From: Macrococcoides psychrotolerans
GTDB lineage: Bacteria > Bacillota > Bacilli > Staphylococcales > Staphylococcaceae
Reading direction: 5' to 3'
Length of the DNA: 64,000 nucleotides
Assembly (NCBI RefSeq): GCF_038095555.1
Contig: NZ_CP124591.1
Span: 310,001-374,000 of the forward strand
Shown here piece by piece: positions 29,717 to 38,863 of this stretch. Made by a program: the position numbers and the translations under genes. The first letter of the stretch is position 1, and every line of letters starts with the position of its first letter. The notes under the pieces are model-generated. The model was not told the DNA's origin. It did not search any database and saw only the letters and a program-made list of their open reading frames with translations.

Positions 29717-29737
29717 TCAGTTTCATCTCAGTTTCAT
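29717..29737 (+). promoter_or_regulatory. Direct-repeat operator, probable OmpR-type regulator site
   Basis: Two perfect copies of TCAGTTTCAT (29717-29726 and 29728-29737), 11 bp centre to centre (one helical turn), just after the kinase stop and ahead of a possible -10 TATATT at 29741. The spacing is typical for dimers of OmpR/PhoB-type regulators. Confidence 0.6.
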
Positions 29738-29778
29738 TGTTTATATTAAGTTTATCAAAAGAACAGGAGATGATTAAA

Positions 29779-30234
29779 ATGCCATTACATCCACTTATCG
29801 TACATTTTCCAATTGCATTATTAATTATGGGTACAATCATAGAAATATTAGCATTAAAATATAAAGAAAAATTAAGTCTAACCGGAACAATTTTATTAAC
29901 AACAGGTTTGATAACAGGAATTATTTCTTATTTAACCGGAGATTCTGCTGAACATTTTGCGGAAATGCATTTTGGGGAAGTAGAATATCTTATCCACCAG
30001 CATGAAGAGATGGCACAGCTTTCACTTATTACATTCGGCATTGCCACTGTATTCAAATGGATTACAATGTTTACATCGAAATTCAATAAAGCGTTAATCT
30101 CCCTTGTGATTTTATTTTCAATTGGAGGTAGTGTCGCTTTAGGTATTACTGGACACTTAGGTGGAAAGATCGTTTATGAAAACGATAAAGTGAAACAAGC
30201 ACAAGTTCAAATACAAGACACAGATAAAGATTAA
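29779..30234 (+). CDS. DUF2231-domain membrane protein
   Basis: 151-residue, four-helix membrane protein with the DUF2231 opening PLHPLIVHFPIALLIMG, later GDSAEH and HQHEEMAQLSL, and GHLGGKIVY at the end. The conserved histidines (HP, HF, H.HE, GH) suggest heme or metal binding. The start is ATG 29779, 10 nt after AGGAG; the ATG at 29770 is too close to it. czcD begins 15 bp later, so an operon is likely. Confidence 0.8.
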   Translation: MPLHPLIVHFPIALLIMGTIIEILALKYKEKLSLTGTILLTTGLITGIISYLTGDSAEHFAEMHFGEVEYLIHQHEEMAQLSLITFGIATVFKWITMFTSKFNKALISLVILFSIGGSVALGITGHLGGKIVYENDKVKQAQVQIQDTDKD

Positions 30235-30249
30235 GAAAGAGGTAACGTA

Positions 30250-31206
30250 ATGAGAAGAACAAATTCACCGGAGTATTTCCATCACGTAGAGCATTTAAAG
30301 AAACAGAATCAATCGAGAAGAACCTTATGGGCGTCATTGCTGATTACGTTATTCTTCACGGTTGTAGAGGTCGTAGGGGGAATCCTGTCAAATTCACTTG
30401 CATTGCTTTCTGATTCAATGCATATGTTAAGTGATGTTCTTGCGCTTGGGTTATCGATGATTGCGATATATTTTGCGAGTAAGAAACCAACTTCAAATCA
30501 CACATTCGGCTTTTTAAGGCTGGAAATATTAGCTGCATTTCTAAATGGTCTTGCTTTAGTGGTCATTTCAATCGGCATCTGTTATGAAGGTATTATGCGT
30601 ATGATTCATCCGCAAGCGGTAGATGTCAAGCTTATGCTTATCATCTCTACAATCGGTTTAATTGTCAATATCATCCTTACATTTATCTTGATGCGCTCAC
30701 TTAAAGGTGAAGATAATATTAATGTGCAAAGTGCATTATGGCATTTTATTGGCGATCTACTGAATTCGGTAGGTGTGATTGTAGCTGTTGCAGTTATTTA
30801 CTTTACAGGCTGGGTTTTGATAGACCCAATTTTAAGTATACTGATTTCGATCATCATCTTCCGTGGTGGATATAAGATTGTACGTAATGCATGGGTCATC
30901 TTAATGGAGCGTGTACCAGAAGGGTATGATTCCGATGCGATTATTGCAGATATTAAAGCTTTTGACGGTGTACTGGATGTGCACGAATTCCATCTATGGG
31001 CTATTACGACAGAACATTACTCGATTACAGCACACATTGTTGTAGATAATTTAGACGGTGTACGAAACTATGAACTGATCAATGCAATCAGTAACATGCT
31101 TAAAGACAAATACAAGCTTGGGCATAGTACATTACAAGTTGAACATTTACAGAAGAATCATCTCGATGAGCCTTACTTTGATAATATTAAAAAGGAGATA
31201 GAATAA
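30250..31206 (+). CDS. czcD: Cation diffusion facilitator, CzcD-type (zinc/cobalt efflux)
   Basis: 318-residue CDF exporter. Six TM helices carry the metal site residues in SDSMHMLSDVLAL (TM2) and HFIGDLLNSVGV (TM5). Zn2+ or Co2+ leaves the cytoplasm in exchange for protons. An N-terminal His pair (YFHHVEH) and a cytosolic ferredoxin-like C-terminal domain (~210-300, DVHEFHLWAITTEHYSITAHI) are present. It is second in the DUF2231-czcD unit and convergent with an ArsR-type regulator across a bidirectional terminator. Confidence 0.9.
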   Translation: MRRTNSPEYFHHVEHLKKQNQSRRTLWASLLITLFFTVVEVVGGILSNSLALLSDSMHMLSDVLALGLSMIAIYFASKKPTSNHTFGFLRLEILAAFLNGLALVVISIGICYEGIMRMIHPQAVDVKLMLIISTIGLIVNIILTFILMRSLKGEDNINVQSALWHFIGDLLNSVGVIVAVAVIYFTGWVLIDPILSILISIIIFRGGYKIVRNAWVILMERVPEGYDSDAIIADIKAFDGVLDVHEFHLWAITTEHYSITAHIVVDNLDGVRNYELINAISNMLKDKYKLGHSTLQVEHLQKNHLDEPYFDNIKKEIE

Positions 31207-31231
31207 GCGTTGCTTATTCTATCTCCTTTTT
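31189..31231. terminator. Bidirectional terminator, czcD / ArsR-type gene
   Basis: Perfect ~20-bp stem AAAAAGGAGATAGAATAAGC with its complement around a 3-nt loop. It overlaps the 3' ends of both convergent genes. Confidence 0.92.
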
Positions 31232-31660
31232 AATTGTCACCCTATAAGTTGTATTGCCATTTTTATCTGACGCATTCTTAATATATTTCTTAAGTTCTTT
31301 TTTAAATTCTGTGAAAGATTTGTCGTTAAGCTGTAGATTAAATACGTGTTCTTTTGATTTCTTTAAGGCGCAGTCACTGAACTTAAGTAAATCTGGTGAG
31401 GGTATTAATGTCTTTGCTACCGGTGCATAGAACTTCTGAATGATGCTATGTTTTTGTTCTGTTTTAACGATTTCAATTATTCCGTTCTTTTCAAGTTCTG
31501 CGAGATGATAGTGAATCTTTGCGCGAGGAATGTCCAGTTCATCAGCTAATTGCTGGCCTGTCTTAGGTTTAGCTGCGATTAATTCAAGGAGTTTAATACG
31601 GAATGGATCGCTTACACATTTCAACTGAGGCAAATTATCAATCATTAAAGTTTCTAACAT
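31214..31660 (-). CDS. ArsR/HTH_20-type winged-helix regulator
   Basis: 148-residue protein with an N-terminal winged helix (~8-80: SDPFRIKLLELIAAKPKTGQ, then QLADELDIPRAKIHYHLAELEKNGII) and a C-terminal ~60-residue region rich in Lys. A single Cys lies near residue 15 and another near 105; there is no obvious ArsR metal motif, so the effector is unknown. ATG with AAGGAGTAACC upstream. A 17-bp perfect inverted repeat adjoins its promoter and may be its operator. Confidence 0.78.
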   Translation of the reverse strand: MLETLMIDNLPQLKCVSDPFRIKLLELIAAKPKTGQQLADELDIPRAKIHYHLAELEKNGIIEIVKTEQKHSIIQKFYAPVAKTLIPSPDLLKFSDCALKKSKEHVFNLQLNDKSFTEFKKELKKYIKNASDKNGNTTYRVTIKKEIE

Positions 31661-31704
31661 ACGGTTACTCCTTCATATGAATTCTTTTTTTGAGATGATA
31701 TCTT

Positions 31705-31733
31705 TTATTACATCATGCTGAAATCCATTGCAA
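31705..31733 (-). promoter_or_regulatory. Promoter of the ArsR-type gene
   Basis: On the minus strand: TTGCAA (31728-31733), 17-nt spacer, TAATAA (31705-31710). Confidence 0.5.
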
Positions 31734-31771
31734 ATGATGGTAAAATAATTAACTTTATTTTACCATCATTT
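31732..31771. repeat. Perfect 17-bp inverted repeat, possible operator
   Basis: AAATGATGGTAAAATAA (31732-31748) and its exact complement (31755-31771) around TTAACT. It abuts the -35 of the ArsR-type gene. It lacks the T-run position and upstream gene expected of a terminator. The rest of 31661-31999 shows only AT-rich DNA and the cdaA promoter. Confidence 0.7.
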
Positions 31772-31959
31772 ATTTAATAAATAGCAACTTTATAACAATC
31801 TTTACATATACTTAATAGATTGTTTACAATAAATAATTTATACTAATAAACGTAGCTCCAAGTAAGAACGCAAAGATTTATCAGCTAAAAGGAAGTTATT
31901 AATAATCGAATGAATATTGAAAAAATGTATTAAACTATACGAGGAAAAGCGCCTTAACA

Positions 31960-31968
31960 TGATATAAT
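31960..31968 (+). promoter_or_regulatory. Extended -10 promoter of cdaA operon
   Basis: TGATATAAT, consensus extended -10, 31 bp before the cdaA start; no good -35. Confidence 0.55.
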
Positions 31969-31999
31969 ATAGGTTAGTATGAATTATGGAGGAGATACA

Positions 32000-32809
32000 A
32001 TGCAATTGACGCATGTTTTTGATAACTTGAGTACGATAAAAGTTATCACAGGCATCATTGACCTCTTAATTGTATGGTATGTTATCTACCTTATGATCAA
32101 TGCAATCAAGGGTACGAAAGCAATACAATTATTAAAGGGTATCTTCTTTATTCTGATTGGTAAATTAATCAGTGACTCTTTAGGTTTAACAACCACTTCT
32201 AAGATATTTGATATGGTAATCGACTGGGGATTCCTGGCCATTATCGTTATTTTTCAGCCAGAATTAAGAAGAGCGCTCGAGCAGTTAGGTCGAGGAAGTT
32301 TGTTCAAACGTAATGCAGCAAATTTAAAGATGAGTCAGGCTAAGCTGACAGATGCGATGGTGAAATCCATTCAGTATATGGCAAAGCGTCGTATAGGTGC
32401 TTTAATTGTCTTTGAAAAGGAAACAGGGTTGCAAGATTACATAGAAACAGGGATACCGATTTATGCAGATATCTCTACAGAATTAATGATTAATATCTTT
32501 ATTCCAAATACGCCGCTCCATGATGGTGCGATGATTATTCGAGGCGATAAGATTGCAGTTGCTGCGAGTTACCTGCCGTTATCAGATAGCTCTAAGATAC
32601 AAAAGAGCCTTGGAACGAGACATCGTGCAGCTGTTGGTATATCAGAAGTATCTGATGCATTTACAGTTGTTGTCTCGGAGGAGACAGGCGATATATCTGT
32701 TACTTACAATGGCAGACTGCGCAAAGATGTATCACTTGAAGTGCTGGAGGCACTGCTTACAGAACATTGGTTCAGCGCCCACTTATCTAAGAAAGGTGTG
32801 GTGAAATAA
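32000..32809 (+). CDS. cdaA: Diadenylate cyclase CdaA
   Basis: 269-residue membrane enzyme that makes c-di-AMP from two ATP. Three N-terminal TM helices (~10-90) are followed by the DAC domain with LHDGAMIIRG and GTRHRAAVG, the DGA and RHR catalytic motifs. ATG 32000 follows GGAGGAG; the ATG at 31979 lies before that RBS. It is first in the conserved cdaA-cdaR-glmM operon and overlaps cdaR by one base. Confidence 0.96.
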   Translation: MQLTHVFDNLSTIKVITGIIDLLIVWYVIYLMINAIKGTKAIQLLKGIFFILIGKLISDSLGLTTTSKIFDMVIDWGFLAIIVIFQPELRRALEQLGRGSLFKRNAANLKMSQAKLTDAMVKSIQYMAKRRIGALIVFEKETGLQDYIETGIPIYADISTELMINIFIPNTPLHDGAMIIRGDKIAVAASYLPLSDSSKIQKSLGTRHRAAVGISEVSDAFTVVVSEETGDISVTYNGRLRKDVSLEVLEALLTEHWFSAHLSKKGVVK

Positions 32810-33744
32810 TGTTAGAGAATAAATGGGGATTAAGACTCGTTGCATTTTTACTTGCACTCGGCATCTTTTTACAAGTGAATAATGTGTTTGAAGTTATCGG
32901 CAATGATCAATTCTCACAGACACAGCAGACGGTTATTACCGATGTTCCCGTGAAGACGGTCTATGACGATGAAAACTTATATTTATCCGGAGCACCGAAG
33001 ACCGTCAACGTTAAAATAAGTGGCCCTCAATCTATCGTTAAGAAGACTCAGAGCTTAATGGACTTTACGGTTGAGCTGGATTTGTCCAATTCTAAAGTTG
33101 GGGATTACAAGAAATCATTTAAAGTGACAGGCATCTCTGATAAATTAAAATACGAAGTTATTCCGAAAGAAGCAAACGTATCCTTATCTGAAAAGATAAA
33201 AGATACGAGAAAAGTAGAAGCAGAAATTAGTTCTTCACGTATTGCCTCAGGGTATGAGCTTGTCGGACAGGAGGTTGACCCTTCACAAGTGACGATTATC
33301 GGAGGAGAAGATGAGATAAACAAGATTGCTTATGTAAAAGCAACGTTATCAGAATCTGAGAAATTAACAAAATCAACAACTTCTCAAGCTGAAGTTAACG
33401 TATTTGATGCAAGCTTGAATAAACTAGATGTTACTGTAAAACCTAGCAAGGTTAAAGTTAACACAAAAATTGTGCCGACATCAAAAGTAGTAGACATAGA
33501 AGCACAAGAGACAGGTAAGCTTTCTTCAGGACTTAAGTTAAAGTCGCTGAAGCTATCTGAAGATAAAGTAGAACTCTTTGGTAAACGTTCTGTGTTAGAT
33601 GGGATAGGCAGTTTAACAATTGATGTAGACTTATCTAAAGTTACTGAAAGTACTACGATCAAGCAGAAACTAGCGTTACCTAAAGACGTTACAAGTTCTA
33701 ATCCGGAAACTGTTGAAATTAATATTGAAGTAACTAAAAATTAA
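32809..33744 (+). CDS. cdaR: CdaA regulator CdaR (YbbR repeats)
   Basis: 311-residue protein with one N-terminal TM helix (~7-25) and an extracellular part of about three YbbR repeats (for example PKTVNVKISGPQSIVKK near residue 63, SQVTIIGGEDEINKI near 160). CdaR binds and modulates CdaA. The start codon overlaps the cdaA stop (TAATG), indicating translational coupling. Confidence 0.93.
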   Translation: MLENKWGLRLVAFLLALGIFLQVNNVFEVIGNDQFSQTQQTVITDVPVKTVYDDENLYLSGAPKTVNVKISGPQSIVKKTQSLMDFTVELDLSNSKVGDYKKSFKVTGISDKLKYEVIPKEANVSLSEKIKDTRKVEAEISSSRIASGYELVGQEVDPSQVTIIGGEDEINKIAYVKATLSESEKLTKSTTSQAEVNVFDASLNKLDVTVKPSKVKVNTKIVPTSKVVDIEAQETGKLSSGLKLKSLKLSEDKVELFGKRSVLDGIGSLTIDVDLSKVTESTTIKQKLALPKDVTSSNPETVEINIEVTKN

Positions 33745-33756
33745 AGGAGATTTATT

Positions 33757-35103
33757 ATGGGTAAATATTTTGGGACAGACGGTGTAAGAGGCGTTGCAAA
33801 CAGCGAATTAACACCAGAGCTAGCATTTAAACTAGGACGTTTTGGGGGATATGTACTTGCGCATAACGATACAGAAAAACCGACTGTCGTTGTCGGTAGA
33901 GATACACGTATCTCAGGAGTGATGTTAGAGTCAGCACTTGTTGCAGGACTATTATCAACAGGAGCTGAAGTCATGCGTTTAGGCGTTATTACAACGCCTG
34001 GAGTTGCGTACTTAACACGTGAGATGAATGCACAAGCGGGTGTTATGATCTCAGCGAGTCATAACCCTGTACAAGATAATGGTATCAAGTTCTTTGGTGC
34101 AGACGGGTTTAAACTTAGTGATGCACAAGAAGCGGAGATTGAAGCATTGCTTGATGCTGAAGAAGACACGTTACCACGACCTGTCGGTGTAGAACTTGGA
34201 CATACTTCAGATTACTTTGAAGGTGGACACCGTTATTTAAGCTACTTGAAATCAACGATTGAAGGTGACCTTGAAGGATTGAAGATTGCACTTGATGGTG
34301 CACATGGTTCTACGTATTCACTTGCACCATACTTATTTGGTGACCTTGAAGCGGATACAGCAACAATCGGATGTAATCCAGATGGTAATAATATCAATGA
34401 CGGCGTTGGCTCAACGCACCCAGAAAAACTTGCAGAATTAGTATTAGATACTGATAGCGACTTTGGACTGGCATTCGATGGTGATGGTGACCGTATTATT
34501 GCGGTCGATGAGCAAGGTCAAATCGTCGATGGTGACCAGATTATGTTTATCTTAGCACAGGATATGGATGCTAGAGGAGAACTTAAAGACCATATGGTCG
34601 TGTCTACAGTTATGAGTAACCTTGGATTCTATAAAGGATTAGAATCTTTAAATATTAAGTCTGATAAGACGAAAGTTGGCGACCGTTACGTAGTAGAAGA
34701 AATGCGTCGTAGTTCATACAACTTAGGTGGCGAGCAGTCAGGACATATCGTAATGATGGATCATAATACGACAGGAGATGGCCTGTTAACTGGAATTCAT
34801 CTCGCAAGCATTGTGAAACGTTCTGGAAAGACTTTAAGTGAACTTGCAGGTCAAATGACAAAGTATCCACAACGACTTGTAAATATCAAAGTATCTGATA
34901 AGCATGCTGTTGAACAAAACGAACACGTAGCAGCAGTGATTAAGGAAGTTGAAGATGAAATGAACGGAGAAGGCCGTGTATTAGTACGTCCATCTGGAAC
35001 TGAACCGTTAGTACGTGTAATGGTCGAAGCGAAGACAGATGAAGATGCAGAGCGCTTCGTTAATAAAATTAGTGATGTTGTAAGAGAACATATGGGGTTA
35101 TAA
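33757..35103 (+). CDS. glmM: Phosphoglucosamine mutase GlmM
   Basis: 448-residue enzyme that interconverts glucosamine-6-P and glucosamine-1-P for UDP-GlcNAc synthesis. It has the active-site phosphoserine loop ISASHNP (Ser ~101), metal loop FDGDGDR (~242-248), sugar loop GGEQSGH (~325-331) and phosphate loop RPSGTEPLVRVM near 410. It is known to be regulated by contact with CdaA. AAAGGAG is 9 nt before the ATG. It is the last gene of the operon. Confidence 0.97.
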   Translation: MGKYFGTDGVRGVANSELTPELAFKLGRFGGYVLAHNDTEKPTVVVGRDTRISGVMLESALVAGLLSTGAEVMRLGVITTPGVAYLTREMNAQAGVMISASHNPVQDNGIKFFGADGFKLSDAQEAEIEALLDAEEDTLPRPVGVELGHTSDYFEGGHRYLSYLKSTIEGDLEGLKIALDGAHGSTYSLAPYLFGDLEADTATIGCNPDGNNINDGVGSTHPEKLAELVLDTDSDFGLAFDGDGDRIIAVDEQGQIVDGDQIMFILAQDMDARGELKDHMVVSTVMSNLGFYKGLESLNIKSDKTKVGDRYVVEEMRRSSYNLGGEQSGHIVMMDHNTTGDGLLTGIHLASIVKRSGKTLSELAGQMTKYPQRLVNIKVSDKHAVEQNEHVAAVIKEVEDEMNGEGRVLVRPSGTEPLVRVMVEAKTDEDAERFVNKISDVVREHMGL

Positions 35104-35107
35104 TATT

Positions 35108-35145
35108 GTACACTGAAGAAATTTTAATTTCTTCAGTGTTCTTTA
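35108..35145 (+). terminator. Terminator of cdaA-cdaR-glmM operon
   Basis: ACACTGAAGAAATT and its exact complement around a 2-4-nt loop, followed by CTTT; T-run weak. Confidence 0.7.
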
Positions 35146-35281
35146 GTATGAAGACGTATATGTACTACATCAAGAACCGATGTGTCATAGTACTCTAAAA
35201 TGAAAATAATAAATTTACTTAACTATGTTTAACGCTAATGTGAGATAATATAAACAACTAAAATCAATAAGGGGTATTTCT

Positions 35282-36609
35282 ATGAAGAAAATTTTAATTC
35301 CAGTAGTCACACTCACTTTAATATTAACTGCTTGTGATGAAAATTCACAAGATAATGAGAAAAAAGGCGTATCACAAATCACAACATCTTCTACAGAAAC
35401 AAAAAATAATTCATCTACTAAGAATAAGGAACAAAATGTATCTCAACAAGAAAACCAGGAATCAACGACAAACAATGGAAATCAAGTTAAAAATGAAAAC
35501 CAAGTGAATGATGATACAAATAAAGAAGATTTTATTTATCGGTTTACACAGGAACAAAAATCAGCAATGGAAGATGAATTTCTCAGATGGGCTGATGAGA
35601 GAGCAAAGACAGCCGGCTTAGCTGTTTCTAATTATTACTTTAATCATGGTGCGGGTGGACATGGAGACTGGTTTGCATCAAGTGAAGATGGAGATATACA
35701 AGTTCAGGATTTTGATAATCCTGGTCCAACGGGTTTTAAAATCAGAGGAATTGGTGGCGTTGTATTTTATACTTCTAAATCAGGAGAGACAGGTATAACT
35801 GAGGAACTAAAGGATGCAATTACAGCAGTAGGTTATTCTAAACATGCTGATTTAAGCAAGAATATCCATAAATATATACTTGCTGATAACGGTAAAGTTT
35901 ACGAGCTTATAAAGTCAGCTAAAGAGATGTGTTTCTCTTGTGGATTTGGAGAGTATAGTGACTCTGGCACTAGAGAAGGTGGCTTCGGTGGAGAAGATCA
36001 ATTCAAAGTATCTCAAGATATCGACGCACAAAAGAAATGGCAGGAAATATTAAATAAATATAAGCCGAATGCAGAAAAAATTAGTGCAAAGCCGGAACAA
36101 AGTAAAACAACTGCTAATGGTAAATATTCGTTTATCAATGATAAAAATGAGATTGATTTCAGTAATCCTGCATTTAGACAATATTACTTCTTTGAATCAC
36201 ATCATGAAGAAGCGTTTGGTGTACGTGTAGGAATGATTGAAAACCAAGTGAAAGATATTTTAGGTGCACCGACAGGAGAAACAGTTTTAAGTGGTTAAGG
36301 TGCGGTATCTGCAAAGCTTTATGGAGATATTGCGATTGCGTACTCTAGTAGCGTCGTTAGTTCGATTGCAGTTCATCCACAACGTAAAATTACAGAAGCT
36401 GAGGCGTACGTTATTTCCCTAACCCAACAATGAATAATGTAGAACGTATTCGTAATGGTGAGGCGAAAACGGGACCTGAAAAGTATCCGTTCTTCTTATA
36501 CGACAGCAACCATGGAAATGGTTATCAAATCGTCGTTGACTTTGATGATGCAGGAAATATTAAAGAAATTAGGAATCAAAAAGAAACTATTGAGCCAATA
36601 AAACGTTAA
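35282..36609 (+). pseudogene. Lipoprotein gene broken by a stop and a frameshift
   Basis: A 338-codon frame starts with a lipoprotein signal (MKKILIPVVTLTLILTAC) and a Gln/Asn-rich linker, then an unrecognised domain with CFSCGFG, and ends at TAA 36296-36298 inside VRVGMIENQVKDILGAPTGE, an SmpA/DUF4309-like repeat. Coding sense continues in the same frame (AKLYGDIAIAYSSSVVSSIA) to about 36405. It then continues in the next frame (YFPNPTMNNVERIRNG ... IVVDFDDAGNIKEI) to TAA 36607-36609. One nonsense change and one frameshift within ~115 bp therefore split a protein of about 440 residues. A sequencing error cannot be excluded. Confidence 0.82.
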
Positions 36610-36630
36610 GTGTACTATTTAAAATCATTT

Positions 36631-36664
36631 AAACCATTGGAAGTTATATAAATCCAATGGTTTA
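36631..36664 (+). terminator. Weak terminator before glmS leader
   Basis: AAACCATTGGA / TCCAATGGTTT with an 11-nt loop; T-run interrupted. Confidence 0.5.
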
Positions 36665-36727
36665 ACTTTATATTATTTCCATCTAATGCATACATACTTG
36701 TTATACATTGATATTGATAGAATATTC

Positions 36728-36757
36728 TTGTATGAACTGATACCTATATAGTACAAT
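36728..36757 (+). promoter_or_regulatory. glmS promoter
   Basis: TTGTAT, 18-nt spacer, TACAAT (36752-36757), ~60 bp before the ribozyme. Confidence 0.6.
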
Positions 36758-36810
36758 AGTCTAAGTTTAGTAAACTATTTCATTCGAAAAGGAGGATTGT
36801 AACAACTTAA

Positions 36811-36985
36811 TATACAGCGCCAGAACAGGAAACTGTTGACGAGGACGGATGGTCATCGAATTTTCGGCGGATGCCATCCCGGATAAAGCGATTCGATAGC
36901 TGATGAACAAACCACCTGGGCAACTGGGTGAACAAAACGCATCAGCACCGCATAATAAGACTACTAAACAAAAATACAAAATTGA
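36811..36985 (+). ncRNA. glmS self-cleaving ribozyme/riboswitch
   Basis: Conserved core seen in order: cleavage site A|GCGCCAGAAC (between 36816 and 36817), GTTGACGAGGACGG, TCATCGAATTTTCGGCGGAT, GCCATCCCGG, then a long 3' part with the AACGCATCAGCACCG-type segment. Glucosamine-6-phosphate acts as coenzyme for cleavage of the glmS mRNA, giving feedback control. The region 36610-37011 holds this RNA plus promoter. The open frame at 36903-37100 is coincidental. Confidence 0.95.
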
Positions 36986-37011
36986 ATTGGAACTAGCAGG
37001 AGGAAATTATT

Positions 37012-38814
37012 ATGTGTGGTATCGTAGGTTATATTGGAACAGAGGATGCAAAAGAGATCCTTTTAAAAGGTTTAGAAAAATTAGAATATCGTGGGTATGA
37101 TTCAGCAGGTATCGCTGTACGTAACGGAGAAGATGTACGTGTCTACAAAGAGAAAGGCCGTATCGCAGAACTTCGTAAAGTTGTAGATTCAAACTTTGAT
37201 ACAACGACTGGTATTGGACATACGCGTTGGGCAACACATGGTGTACCAAATCACGAAAACTCTCATCCGCATCAATCTGAAAGCGAGCGTTTCACATTAG
37301 TGCATAACGGTGTGATCGAGAACTACGAGCAATTAAAGAATGAATATTTATCAGGTGTGACATTTAAATCAGATACTGATACAGAAATTATCGTTCAACT
37401 TATAGAACACTTCTCTAAACAAGGTTTAGAAACAGAAGCAGCTTTCGTTCAAGTATTAAAATTATTACATGGTTCATATGCATTAGGTTTATTAGATACA
37501 CAGAACCCAGACGTTATCTACGTTGCGAAGAACAAATCTCCTTTACTTGTAGGTTTAGGTGATGGATTCAACGTTATCGCATCAGACGCGATGGCGATGT
37601 TACAAGTAACAGATACTTATACAGAATTACACGATGGTGAAGTTGTTCTTGTAACGAAAGAAAGCATCGACATCAAGGACCTAGAAGGTAAGAAAGTGAA
37701 ACGTAAACCTTACAAAGCTGAAATCGATGCATCAGATATCGAAAAAGGAACATATGCCCACTACATGCTTAAAGAAATTAACGAACAGCCTGCTGCGATG
37801 CGTAATATCATCCAGGAATATCAAGATGAAAAAGGAAACTTAAAGATCGATAAAGATATCGTTAAAGCAGTACGTAAAGCGGACCGTATCCATATCATTG
37901 CCTGTGGTACATCTTATAATGCAGGTCTTGTTGGTAAAGAATACTTAGAGAAATGGGCAGGTATTCCAACAGAGGTACATGTCGCTTCTGAATTCGTCTA
38001 CAACATGCCATTACTGTCTAAGAAACCATTGTTCATCTTTATCTCACAATCAGGCGAGACAGCGGATAGCCGTGCAGTATTAGTGGCAACGAAGAAATTA
38101 GGACACCCTGCACTGACAATTACAAACGTAGCTGGTTCAACATTATCACGTGAAGCGGATCATACATTGATTCTTCATGCAGGACCTGAGATTGCAGTTG
38201 CGTCTACAAAGGCTTACACTGCACAGATCGCGGTATTATCAATCTTAGCGCAAGTCGCTGCAGCAGATGCAGGTATTGATACGGGCATTGATCTATTACC
38301 AGAACTTGCGAAAGTGACTTCAGCGATTACAACAGTGATCGATGATGCTGAATTAATGGAGAAAATTGCAAAGGACTTCTTAGCAACTACACGTAACTGT
38401 TTCTTCATCGGACGTACGATGGATTATTACGTAGGTGTTGAAGGTGCGTTAAAGCTTAAAGAAATCTCTTACATCCAGACAGAAGGATTTGCAGGTGGGG
38501 AGTTAAAGCACGGTACAATCGCATTAATTGAAGAAGGAACACCAGTTATTGCATTAGCAACTCAAGAACGTGTGAACTTATCAATCCGCGGTAACGTGAA
38601 AGAAGTTGTAGCTCGTGGTGCACATCCATGTATCATTTCAATGGATGGATTAAATCAAGAAGGCGACACTTATGTGATTCCTCATGTTCATGAAATGCTA
38701 GCGCCATTAGTATCGGTTGTAACAACACAGTTAATCGCATACTATGCAGCGTTACACCGTGGAGCAGACGTAGATAAACCACGTAACTTAGCAAAATCTG
38801 TAACAGTTGAATAA
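37012..38814 (+). CDS. glmS: Glutamine--fructose-6-phosphate aminotransferase
   Basis: 600-residue enzyme making glucosamine-6-P. The N-terminal glutaminase domain begins MCGIVGYIG, with the Cys nucleophile after Met removal, and carries HTRWATHG and HNG; two SIS isomerase domains follow (SQSGETADS near 345, and GRTMDYYVGVEGALKLKEISY near 465). It ends KSVTVE as the family does. GGAGG is 7 nt before the ATG. It is controlled by the ribozyme in its leader. Confidence 0.98.
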   Translation: MCGIVGYIGTEDAKEILLKGLEKLEYRGYDSAGIAVRNGEDVRVYKEKGRIAELRKVVDSNFDTTTGIGHTRWATHGVPNHENSHPHQSESERFTLVHNGVIENYEQLKNEYLSGVTFKSDTDTEIIVQLIEHFSKQGLETEAAFVQVLKLLHGSYALGLLDTQNPDVIYVAKNKSPLLVGLGDGFNVIASDAMAMLQVTDTYTELHDGEVVLVTKESIDIKDLEGKKVKRKPYKAEIDASDIEKGTYAHYMLKEINEQPAAMRNIIQEYQDEKGNLKIDKDIVKAVRKADRIHIIACGTSYNAGLVGKEYLEKWAGIPTEVHVASEFVYNMPLLSKKPLFIFISQSGETADSRAVLVATKKLGHPALTITNVAGSTLSREADHTLILHAGPEIAVASTKAYTAQIAVLSILAQVAAADAGIDTGIDLLPELAKVTSAITTVIDDAELMEKIAKDFLATTRNCFFIGRTMDYYVGVEGALKLKEISYIQTEGFAGGELKHGTIALIEEGTPVIALATQERVNLSIRGNVKEVVARGAHPCIISMDGLNQEGDTYVIPHVHEMLAPLVSVVTTQLIAYYAALHRGADVDKPRNLAKSVTVE

Positions 38815-38820
38815 TTGAAT

Positions 38821-38856
38821 AAATAAGCATCTCATTTAATGAGATGCTTATTTTTG
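38821..38856 (+). terminator. glmS terminator
   Basis: AAATAAGCATCTCATT / AATGAGATGCTTATTTTT hairpin directly after glmS. Confidence 0.92.
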
Positions 38857-38863
38857 TAGGTAT

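Noticed and set aside
36903..37100. 65-codon frame over the glmS leader
   Set aside because: It overlaps the ribozyme and the start of glmS in another frame; the sequence is constrained by RNA structure.
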